Positions 52,434-63,000 of a stretch of 64,000 bases of DNA are shown here, piece after piece. The notes beneath the pieces are model-generated. The model saw nothing but the letters and a program-made list of their open reading frames with translations. It was not told where the DNA came from and made no database searches. How positions within the stretch are numbered: position 1 is the first letter of the stretch; each line of letters begins with the position of its first letter. Position numbers and translations under genes: made by a program. The DNA is from Streptomyces spectabilis (GTDB taxonomy: Bacteria > Actinomycetota > Actinomycetes > Streptomycetales > Streptomycetaceae): the NCBI RefSeq assembly GCF_008704795.1, contig NZ_CP023690.1, positions 8,690,501-8,754,500 on the forward strand, written 5' to 3'.

Positions 52434-53249
52434 ATGCTTAGCGAAAACGTTGCCCCGGCCGACCGCTGGTTCCGGCGGATCACCACGTGGGGCGGAAGCC
52501 CGCGGGCCCGCCTCATTTGCTTTCCCCATGCCGGCGGCACCGCTAGCTACTTCCGTGGCTGGTCCCGCCTCGTCCCGTCCGACATCGAAGTACTGGCGGT
52601 CCGCTATCCCGGCAGGGAAGACCGCCTCATGGACCCCTTCGCGGAGTCCATGGAGGAACTGGCCGACGACGTCTTGTCCGCCGTTCGGCCGCTGCTCGAC
52701 AGACCGGTGGCGTTCTTCGGGCACAGCATGGGGGCGTCCGTCGCCTACGAGGTCGCGGCGCGGCTGCACGCGACGGCGCGACCGCACGCGGAACGCGCCC
52801 CGCTCCACGGAACCGCACCCATGGCGCTCTTCCTCTCCGGCCGCGCGGGCCCCGGTCACGAGCGCACGCGGAATCTGGGCGAGGCCGACGACCAGGAACT
52901 GATGGACGAAGTCATCGGCATGGGCGGCACCCAGGCGCATGCCTTCGCCGATCCGGAACTCCGTGATCTGGTCCTTCCCGTCATCCGCTCGGACTTCCGC
53001 CTGGTGGAGCGCTACGGGAGGAAGAGCCCCGGCAGCCGCGCCCTGAACATCCCCGTCCACGCCTACTACGGTGACGACGACACCTATCTCGACGCGCAGG
53101 CGATCGAGGCGTGGGCGGCCGTGACGAGCGGCCCGTTCGCCGCGCGGAGCTTCACCGGCGGCCACTTCTACCTGGCGCGGCACGCCGAGGAACTCGTCGG
53201 CGACGTCGTCGGCAGCCTCCGGCCCCTCCTGGACAGACGGGTGCGCTGA
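52434..53249 (+). CDS. Type II thioesterase
   Basis: 271 residues from the ATG at 52434 (MLSENVAPADRWFRR); an in-frame start 18 codons up is possible. Typical external thioesterase: LICFPHAGGTASYFRGW, VRYPGREDRL, nucleophile loop FFGHSMGASVAYE (Ser), DDDTYLDAQAIEAW (Asp region) and GGHFYLARHAEE (His). It removes wrongly loaded acyl groups from carrier domains of the NRPS. First gene of the plus-strand arm, followed by MbtH and the NRPS. Confidence 0.9.
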   Translation: MLSENVAPADRWFRRITTWGGSPRARLICFPHAGGTASYFRGWSRLVPSDIEVLAVRYPGREDRLMDPFAESMEELADDVLSAVRPLLDRPVAFFGHSMGASVAYEVAARLHATARPHAERAPLHGTAPMALFLSGRAGPGHERTRNLGEADDQELMDEVIGMGGTQAHAFADPELRDLVLPVIRSDFRLVERYGRKSPGSRALNIPVHAYYGDDDTYLDAQAIEAWAAVTSGPFAARSFTGGHFYLARHAEELVGDVVGSLRPLLDRRVR

Positions 53250-53583
53250 CCCGCCGCCGCCAACCGGTCGCGAGCTCGTACGGCACCACTGCGCCGCCCC
53301 GCACGGCGTCGGAGCGGCCCGCTGACGCACGCGCCTCGGCCTCTTCGGCATGCCGCGGCCGGTGTTCGGGGGATTCGGATCGCCGGATCGTCGGCGCACC
53401 GGGAATGCCGTACGAGATCTCAGGCAAGCCGTTGTCAAGTCCCCAGTAGGACCCGCGAGTTCCCCTCTACGCCCGCATCAAGACGCGCACGAGCCCGCGC
53501 AAGTCGGGTGCAAGCCCCACCCGAGATCCACACAAGATCCCACCCGAGATCCCAGTCAAGTTCCCACGCAAGAGGAGAAACCG
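53250..53583. repeat. Gap with tandem repeats before mbtH
   Basis: About 330 bases without a gene. At about 53517-53577 units of roughly 22 bases repeat: CCACCCGAGATCC-ACACAAGATC followed by CCACCCGAGATCCCAGTCAAGTTCC, with further GCAAG units on either side. The last unit runs into the AAGAGGAG ribosome site of mbtH. Slippage product or spacer; no hairpin of note. Confidence 0.55.
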
Positions 53584-53811
53584 ATGAGCAACCCGTTCGA
53601 AGACGCCGACGGCACGTACGTCGTTCTCGTCAACGACGAGGGCCAGCACTCGCTCTGGCCCACTTTCGCCGACGTTCCGGCTGGCTGGACCAAGGTGTTC
53701 GGTGAAGCCGGGCGCACCGAGTGCCTCGAGTTCGTCGAGCAGTCCTGGACCGATATGCGTCCGGCAAGCCTGATCTCCGCCATGGAAGCCGGAGTTGAAG
53801 CCAAGGCCTGA
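53584..53811 (+). CDS. MbtH family NRPS cofactor
   Basis: 75 residues: [21 protein letters not shown], then [18 protein letters not shown] and [14 protein letters not shown], the complete MbtH signature including the invariant Trp residues and [10 protein letters not shown]. MbtH proteins bind adenylation domains and are needed for their folding or activity. The start follows AAGAGGAG. The gene lies 208 bases before the NRPS gene, in the same direction, and could serve both that enzyme and the A-T-TauD protein. Confidence 0.96.
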   Translation: MSNPFEDADGTYVVLVNDEGQHSLWPTFADVPAGWTKVFGEAGRTECLEFVEQSWTDMRPASLISAMEAGVEAKA

Positions 53812-54019
53812 CGCAGGTCAGTCCTTTCGATACTTTCCGGGTGCCGGTTCCCGATTCCCCGGCAACCCGTCTTCTCGTGACCGTCGGCGTCCAGGAGCGG
53901 CCGGCCCGTGTACCGGGCCGCGCCGACTTCCGGCGTGTCACAGGAATGCCCGGACGGCCGCATGTGGACTGCCCGCCGCCCGCAGAACTCTTTGAATAGA
54001 TCAATTAAGGGGTATTGGT

Positions 54020-57000
54020 GTGTCTGAGCAGGACGGCGTCTTCCACGAGTTGATGGCTGCGCAGCTGGGAATCTGGACTGCTCAGCATCTGCACCCCGAC
54101 AACCCCATTTACAACGTCGGCGAATACATGGAGATCCACGGCGACCTGGACGTCGAACTCTTCGAGCGGGCCCTGCGCTCCGCGCTGCGCGAAGCGGAGG
54201 CCGTCCACACCCGCTTCGTCGGCGAGGGCGAATCCGTCCGGCAGCACGTCAAGGTGTCGGACGACTGGCCCTTCCACAAGATCGACCTCAGCGGCGAGCC
54301 CGACCCGCGGGCCCGCGCCGAGGAGTGGATGCGGACGGACATGCGCCGCCCGGTCGACATGCGCACCGGCGCCCTGTTCACCCAGGCGATGCTCCGGCTC
54401 GGCCCGAACCACGTGTACTGGTACCAGCGCTGCCACCACATCCTCGGCGACGGCTTCTCCGGCCCTCTGGTCAACAACCGCATCGCGCAGATCTACGCGG
54501 CCCTCAGCGCGGGCGACACCTACGACGAGGGCGCGCTCGCCCCCTTCTCCAACCTGCTCGACGCCGACCGCGCCTACCGCGGTTCGGAGGAGCAGGCGAA
54601 GGACCGCGCGTACTGGGGCGAGATCTTCGCCGACCTGCCCACCCCGGTCAGCCTCAGCGGCCAACTCCCCACCGGCACACCGCACCACCTGATCCGCGGC
54701 ACGGCGGAGGTGCGCCCCGAGGCCGCCGCTGACCTGCGCGCCACGGCACGCTCGCTGCGCACCAGCATCTCCGGCATGGCGATCGCGGCCGCCGCGGTCT
54801 ACCTCAACCGCGCCACGGGAGCCGAGGACGTCGTCGTCGCCCTCCCCGTCTTCGGACGGTTCGGCAGCGCCCAGCGCCAGACCCCGGGCATGGCGACCAA
54901 CCTGCTGCCGATCAGGCTGACGGTCCGCTCCTCGATGACCGTCGAGGAGCTCGTACGCCAGGTCTCCGTCCAGGTGCGCGGCGCCCTGCGCCACCAGAAG
55001 TACCGCTACGAGGACATGCTCAGGGACCTCCGGCTCATCGGCCGCGGCAACCTCGCCAGCATGGTCGTCAACGTCGTCCCCTACGCCTACGACTTCTCCT
55101 TCGGCGACTGCGAGGTCCGCGCCCACGCGCTGAGCAGCGGCCACTTCAACGACGTCGCGTTCTGCGTCTACGACCGGTCCGCGGACGGCCGGATCCAGAT
55201 CGCCACGGACGCCAACCCCGAGCTGTACTCGCAGGACGCCAACCAGCGGCACACGGACCGCCTCCACAACGTCCTGACCTGGCTCGCGACGGCCGCCCCC
55301 GAGGACCGCGTCGGACGCGTCGAGATCCTCGACGAGGCCGAGCGCCGCCAGGTCCTCCAGGACTGGAACGACACGGACCGGCCCGTCCCCGCGACCACGC
55401 TGACCGCGCTCCTGGAGGAGCAGGCGGCCCGCACCCCCGACGCGCCCGCCGTCTCCTCCCAGGGCGTGGAGCGCTCGTACGCGGAGCTGCACGCGAGCGC
55501 GAACCGGCTGGCCCGCCTTCTGATCTCCCGCGGTGTGGGGCCGGAGTCCCTGGTCGCCGTCTCCATGGAACGCTCCGTCGACCTGGTGGTGGCACTCCTC
55601 GCGGTCCTCAAGGCTGGTGGCGCCTATGTGCCGGTGGACCCGGAGTACCCGGCGGACCGCATCGCCTACATGCTGGAAGACGCGCGGCCCGTGCTCGTCC
55701 TCACCAGCGAGGCGGTCGCACCGTCCCTGCCCGACGTGGTGGGCCCCGAGCGCGTCGTCGTCGACGAGCCGCAGGTCACGGCCGCGCTGAACGGCCTCGA
55801 CACCGCCGCCCTGACCGCGTCCGAGCGCGGCGGACCGCAGCTGCCGTCCCACCCCGCGTACGTCATCTACACCTCGGGTTCGACGGGGCGCCCCAAGGGC
55901 GTCCTGATCACGCACCAGAACCTGGTCAACTACGTGACCCGGTGCACGGAGGCCTACCCCGACCTCCACGGCACCACCCTGCTGCACGCGTCCATCTCCT
56001 TCGACGCCGGTGTGACCGCGCTGTACGGCGCCCTGACGTGCGGCGGCCGCGTGATCGTCGCGCCCATGGACGAGCACCTGCCCGCCAGGCTGCGCACCCA
56101 GGAACTGGCCTTCCTGAAGGCCACCCCGAGCCACCTCGCGTACATGGACGGATTCGACGAGAGCTGCGCCCCGACGGGTCAGCTCATGGTCGGCGGCGAG
56201 GCCGTCGGCGGCACTCAGATCCGCGACTGGCGCCGCCGCCACCCGTCCGTGGCCGTCGTCAACCACTACGGTCCCACCGAGGTGACCGTCGGCTGCACCG
56301 ACTACGTGGTCACCGCCGACGACGACACCGAGACCGGCACGCTGCCCATCGGCCGCCCCATGTGGAACACGCGCGTCTACGTCCTGGACGCGGCTCTGCG
56401 GCCCGTCCCCGCGGGTGTCCCGGGTGAGCTGTACCTGGCGGGCGACCAGCTCGCGCGCGGATACCTGGGCCGGCCCGGCCTCTCGGCCGAACGCTTCATC
56501 GCCTGCCCGTTCGGCGCCGCGGGCGAGCGCATGTACCGCACCGGTGACGTGGTCCGCTGGCGCGCGGACGGAAACCTGGAGTTCCTCGGCCGCGCCGACG
56601 ACCAGGTCAAGATCCGCGGTTACCGGATCGAGCTGGGCGAGATCGAGGCGGCGCTGGAGTCGCACGCGGATGTGGCGCAGGCCGCGGTGCTGGCGCGTGA
56701 GGACGTGCCCGGGGACAAGCGCCTGGTCGCCTACGTCGTCCCGGCCGTTTCCGGCGACACGGTGGACACGGCGGCGCTGCGGAGCCACCTCGGCCGGGCC
56801 CTGCCCGAGTACATGGTTCCGTCGGCGACGGTCGTCCTGGAGGCGCTGCCGCTGACGGTCAACGGCAAGCTGGACCGCCGCGCGCTCCCCGCGCCCGAGT
56901 ACACCGCTGCCAGCGGCGGCCGCGCTCCCGCCTCGCTCCAGGAGGAGATCCTGTGCGCGGTGTTCGCGGAGGTCCTCGGTGTTCCCAGTGTGGGTGTCGA

Positions 57001-60000
57001 CGACAACTTCTTTGAGATGGGCGGTCATTCGCTCCTCGCGGTGTCGCTGATCGAACGGCTCCGCGAGCGGGGCGTTTCCGTGAGCGTGCGCGACCTGTTC
57101 GCCGCTCCGACGGCCGCCGGTCTCGCCGCCACGTCGGCGGGCGCGGGCGGTGTCACTGTGCCGCAGAACCTGATTCCGGCGGGCGCCGAGGCCATCACGC
57201 CGGAGATGCTGCCGCTGGTGGACCTGACGGCGGAGGAGATCGAGCGGATCTCGGCCCGGGTGCAGGGCGGTGCGGCGAACATCGCCGATGTGTATCCCCT
57301 TGCCCCGTTGCAGGAGGGCATCTTCTTCCATTCAGTGCTGGGGGGTGACTCCGGTGCGGATGTGTATGTGTTGCCGACGGTTCTGGGCTTTGATTCGCGT
57401 GGCCGGGCTGAGCGGTTCCTTGAGGCGTTGCAGTCGGTCGTGGACCGACACGACATCCTCCGTACGGGCTTCGCGTGGGAAGGCCTGCGCGAGCCGGTCC
57501 AGGTAGTGCTGCGCAAGGCGGCCATTCCCGTCGAGGAACTCCAGCTCCACCCGCAGCCGGACACCGACCACGTGCAGCAGCTCCTTGACCTGTGCAGCCC
57601 CTCCATGGACATCCGGCAGGCCCCGCTGCTGCGGGGCACCCTCGCCGCGGAGCCGGGCACGGACCGCTGGCTGCTCGCCCTCCAGGCACACCACCTGATC
57701 CGTGACCACACCACCCTTGAGATCCTGCTGGGTGAGGTGCGTGCGCTGCTCGGCGGTGACGCGGAGGGGCTGCCGGCGCCGGTTCCGTTCCGGGAGTTCG
57801 TGGCGCAGGCGCGCCTGGGTGTGTCGCGTGCGGAGCACGAGCGGTTCTTCGGTGAGCTGCTGGGTGGTGTGAGTGAGCCGACGGCGCCGTTCGGGCTGTT
57901 GGATGTGCATGGTGACGGTTCGGATGTTGCTGAGGCGACGGCGCAGTTGGATGCGGGTGTTGCGGTGCGTCTTCGGGAGCAGGCGCGGCGTCTGGGTGTG
58001 AGCCCGGCGACGCTGTTCCACTTGGTGTGGGCGCGGGTTGCTGCGGTGACGTCGGGTCGTGACGACGTGGTCTTCGGCAGTGTGCTGTTCGGTCGTATGC
58101 AGGCGGGCGCGGGTGCGGATCGTACGCCGGGTCTGTTCATCAACACCCTTCCCGTGCGGGTTCCGACCGGTCGGGTGTCGGTGACTGAGGCCGTGCGGGG
58201 GATGCAGAAGCAGCTCGCCGACCTCCTCGTCCACGAGCACGCGTCCCTGGGGTTGGCCCAGCAGGCGGCTGACCTCGCGGCGGAGACCCCGCTGTTCACC
58301 TCCCTCCTCAACTACCGCCACAGCGCGGGCGGACCGGGTGACGAGCCGAGCATCGACCTGGACGGCGTCGAGCTGCTGTCTGTTCGTGAGCGTACGAACT
58401 ACCCCGTGACGGTGTCGGTCGACGACACGGGTGACGGCTTCGGTCTGACGGTTCAGACGGCTGCTCCCATTGATGCCGAGTCCGTGCGTGACCTGCTGGG
58501 TGCCGCGACCGAGGGCGTTGTCGCAGCGCTGGAGGACGAGTCCGAGGACCTGCTGCTGGGCCGCGTGCCGGTTCTGGGCGAGGCGGAGCAGGGTCGTCTG
58601 GTGCGGGAGTGGAGTGGTGCTTCCCGTCCGGTGGCGGAGGCGTCGCTGACGGAGCTGTTCGCGGCTCAGGTGGGTCGTACGCCTGATGCAACGGCGGTCA
58701 CCTTCGGCGGTACGGAGTGGTCGTACGCGGAGTTGGACGCGCGGGCGAATCGCCTGGCGCGGTTGTTGATTTCGCGTGGTGTGGGTGCGGAGTCGCTGGT
58801 CGCCGTCTGTATGGAGCGTTCCGCTGATCTGGTGGTGTCGCTGCTCGCGGTGCTGAAGGCCGGTGGTGCGTATGTGCCGGTCGACCCGGAGTATCCGGTG
58901 GACCGCATCGCGTACGTCCTGGAAGACGCGCGCCCCGTTCTCGTGCTTGCCAACCAGGCGACGGAAGGTGTCGTTCCCGAGGGGGCGGGCGTCCCGGCGC
59001 GCGTCGTGGTGGACGGTGCCGAGGTGCTGGCGCAGTTGGAGACGCTGTCCGCCGAGCCTGTTCGCTCTGTTGAGGTCTCGCCGTCGCAGGTGGCGTATGT
59101 GATTTATACGTCGGGTTCGACGGGGCGTCCGAAGGGTGTGGCGGTTCCGCATGGGAATGTGGTGGCGCTGTTCGGTGGGACGGATGGCTGGTTCGGTTTT
59201 GGTGCGGGTGATGTGTGGGCGTGGTTCCACTCGTTCGCGTTTGACTTCTCGGTGTGGGAGTTGTGGGGCGCGTTGCTGCATGGCGGGCGTCTTGTGGTGG
59301 TGTCGCGTGAGGTGTCGCGGAGTCCGCGTGAGGTTCTGGAGTTGCTGGTCGCTGAGCGTGTGACGGTGCTGAACCAGACGCCGTCGGCGTTCTATCAGTT
59401 GATGGCGGCTGAGGGCCGGGAGCCGTTGCTGGGTGAGCGGTTGGTGTTGCGGTGGGTGGTGTTCGGTGGTGAGGCGTTGGATCTGTCGCGGTTGCGTGAG
59501 TGGTATGCGCGGCATGCGGCGGATGCGCCGGTGTTGGTGAACATGTATGGCATCACCGAGACCACGGTGCACGTCAGTTACATGGCTTTGGATGAGGCTG
59601 TGGTTGCTGGTGGTGCGGGCAGTGTGATCGGTGTGGGCATTCCGAACTTGCGGGTGTTCGTGCTGGGTTCGGATCTGCGGCCGGTTCCGGTGGGTGTCGC
59701 GGGTGAGCTGTATGTGGCGGGTGCTCAGCTGGCCCGTGGGTATGTGGGCCGTCCGGGGCTGTCGGCGGAGCGTTTCGTGGCGTGTCCGTTCGGTGTTGCG
59801 GGTGAGCGGATGTATCGCACGGGTGATGTGGTGCGGTGGCGTGCGGACGGGAACCTGGAGTTCATCGGGCGTGCGGATGACCAGGTGAAGGTCCGTGGGT
59901 TCCGGATCGAGCTGGGTGAGATCGAGGCGGCGCTGGAGTCGCACGCGGATGTCGCCCAGAGCACGGTGCTGGTGCGCGAGGACGTGCCCGGGGACAAGCG

Positions 60001-63000
60001 CCTGGTCGCCTACGTCGTCCCGGCCGTCTCCGGCGACACGGTGGATGTGGCCGTGTTGCGGTCGCACGTGGGCCGGGCCCTGCCCGAGTACATGGTCCCG
60101 TCCGCAGTGGTCGTCCTGGAGGCGCTGCCGCTGACGGTCAACGGCAAGCTCGACCGCCGCGCGCTCCCCGCACCGGAATACACCGTGTCGGTGGGCCGGG
60201 CTCCGTCGGGTGTGCGGGAGGAGATCCTGTGCGCCATGTTCGCCGACGTACTCGGCCTCCCCAGCGTCGGTGTCGACGACAACTTCTTTGAACTGGGCGG
60301 TCATTCGCTCCTCGCGGTGTCGCTGATCGAGCGCCTGCGTGAGCGTGGCGTATCGGTCAGCGTGCGCGACCTGTTCGCAGCCCCGACGGTGGCCGGCCTG
60401 GCGGCGGCTTCGGCCGACGGCGAGCTGGTGTCGGTGCCGGAGAACCTGATTCAGGCGGGTGCTGAGGCCATCACGCCCGAGATGCTGCCCCTGGTGGAGC
60501 TGACGGCGGACGAGATCGAGGGGATCTCTGCCGGTGTGCTGGGCGGTGCGGCGAACATCGCCGATGTGTATCCGCTTGCCCCGTTGCAGGAGGGCATCTT
60601 CTTCCACTCGGTGCTGGGGGGTGACTCCGGTGCGGATGTGTATGTGTTGCCGACGGTCTTGGGCTTTGATTCGCGTGGCCGGGCTGAGCGGTTCCTTGAG
60701 GCGTTGCAGTCGGTCGTGGACCGGCACGACATCCTCCGTACGGGCTTCGCGTGGGAGGGTCTGAGCGAGCCGGTGCAGGTTGTGGTGCGCCACGCCGAGA
60801 TTCCCGTGAACGAGGTGGACCTTGAGGGTGTCGATGGGGATCTGGCGCAGGGGCTCCTTGACCTGTGCAGCCCGTCCATGGACATCCGGCAGGCGCCGCT
60901 GCTGCGGGCCACGGTCGCGGCGGAGCCCGGCAGTGACCGCTGGCTGCTCGCCTTGCAGGTCCATCACCTGATCCAGGACCACACCGCTCTGGCTGTTCTC
61001 CTGGGCGAGGTGCGTGCGCTGCTCGGCGGTGACGCGGAGGCGCTGCCGGTGCCGGTTCCGTTCCGGGAGTTCGTGGCGCAGGCGCGCCTGGGTGTGTCGC
61101 GTGCGGAGCATGAGCGGTTCTTCGGCGAACTGTTGGGTGGTGTGAGTGAGCCGACGGCGCCGTTCGGGCTGTTGGATGTGCATGGTGACGGCTCGGATGT
61201 CGCTGAGGCGACGGAGGTGCTGGATGCGGGTCTCGCTACTCGCTTGCGGGAGCAGGCGCGGCGTCTGGGTGTGAGCCCGGCGACGCTGTTCCACTTGGTG
61301 TGGGCGCGGGTTGCTGCGGTGACGTCGGGTCGTGACGACGTGGTCTTCGGCAGTGTGCTGTTCGGCCGTATGCAGGCGGGCGCGGGTGCGGACCGTACGC
61401 CGGGTCTGTTCATCAACACCCTTCCCGTGCGGGTTCCGACCGGTCGGGTGTCGGTGACTGAGGCCGTGCGGGGGATGCAGAAGCAGCTCGCCGACCTCCT
61501 CGTCCACGAGCACGCCCCGCTCACCCTTGCCCAGCAGGCGGCTGATCTCGCGGCGGAGACGCCGCTGTTCACCTCCCTCCTCAACTACCGGCACAACGAC
61601 CGACCGCGTGAGGAGATGGGCCTCGACCTCGGCGGCGTAGACATCGTCTACACACGTGAGCGGACGAACTACCCGCTGACGGTGTCGGTGGATGACACCG
61701 GCGAGGGCTTCGGCCTGACGGTGCAGGCGGCTGCTCCCATCGCTGCGCAAGCGGTGTGCGGCCTGGTCAGCGCCGCGGCCGAGGGCATCGTCACGGCATT
61801 GGAGGACGAGGCCGCGAGCCTGGTTCTGCACCGGATTCCGGTTCTGGATGAGGTGGAGCGGGATCGGTTGGTGCGTGGGTGGAACGACACGGATCGGTCT
61901 GTTCCGCAGGTGTCGTTGACGGAGCTGTTGGCGGCTCAGGCAGCGCGCACCCCTGATGCGACTGCGGTGGTGTTCGAGGGTGTTGAGTGGTCGTACGCGG
62001 AGTTGGACGCGCGGGCGAATCGTCTGGCGCGGCTCCTCATATCCCGTGGTGTGGTCGCGGAGTCGCTGGTCGCCGTCTGTATGGAGCGTTCGGCTGACCT
62101 GGTGGTGGCACTCCTTGCGGTGCTGAAGGCCGGTGGTGCGTATGTGCCGGTCGATCCGGAGTATCCGGCGGAGCGCATCGCGTACGTCCTGGAGGACGCG
62201 AAGCCGGCTCTGGTGCTGACCAGCAGGGCGACGGAAGGTGTCGTTCCCGAGGGGGCGGGCGTCCCGGCGCGCGTCGTGGTGGACGGTGCCGAGGTGCTGG
62301 CGCAGTTGGAGACGCTGTCTGCTGAGCCTGTTCGCTCTGTTGAGGTCTCGCCGTCGCAGGTGGCGTATGTGATTTATACGTCGGGTTCGACGGGGCGTCC
62401 GAAGGGTGTGGCGGTTCCGCATGGGGGTGTGGTGAATCGTCTGTTGTGGATGCAGGGTGTGTTTGGTCTGGGTGGGTCGGACCGGGTGGTGCAGAAGACG
62501 CCGTTTGGTTTTGACGTGTCGGTGTGGGAGTTCTTCTGGCCGTTGGTCGCGGGTGCGGGTCTGGTGGTGGCGCGTGCGGGTGGTCATCGGGATGCGGGGT
62601 ATCTGGCGGAGTTGATCCGTCGAGAGCGGGTGACGGTCGCGCATTTCGTGCCGTCGATGCTGCGGGTGTTTTTGCGTGAGCCGGGTGCGGGGGCTTGTTC
62701 GGGGCTGCGGTGGGTGGTGTGCAGTGGTGAGGCGTTGGCGGCGGAGCTGAGGGATCAGTTCTTCGGTGTGCTTGAGGGTGTGGAGCTGCACAATCTGTAT
62801 GGTCCGACGGAGGCGTCGGTGGATGTGACGGCGTGGGCGTGTGGTGCGGGTGAGGGGCCGGTGGTGCCGATTGGCCGTCCGGTGTGGAACACGCGTGTCT
62901 TTGTGTTGGATGCGGGTTTGCGTCCGGTGCCGGTGGGTGTGGCGGGGGAGCTGTATCTGGCGGGCGTGCAGCTGGCGCGTGGGTATGTGGGTCGTGCGGG

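Noticed and set aside
54020..57150. Separate epimerisation domain after module 1
   Set aside because: The segment after T1 leads straight into a condensation-type domain with dual C/E features; there is no second complete domain between T1 and A2.
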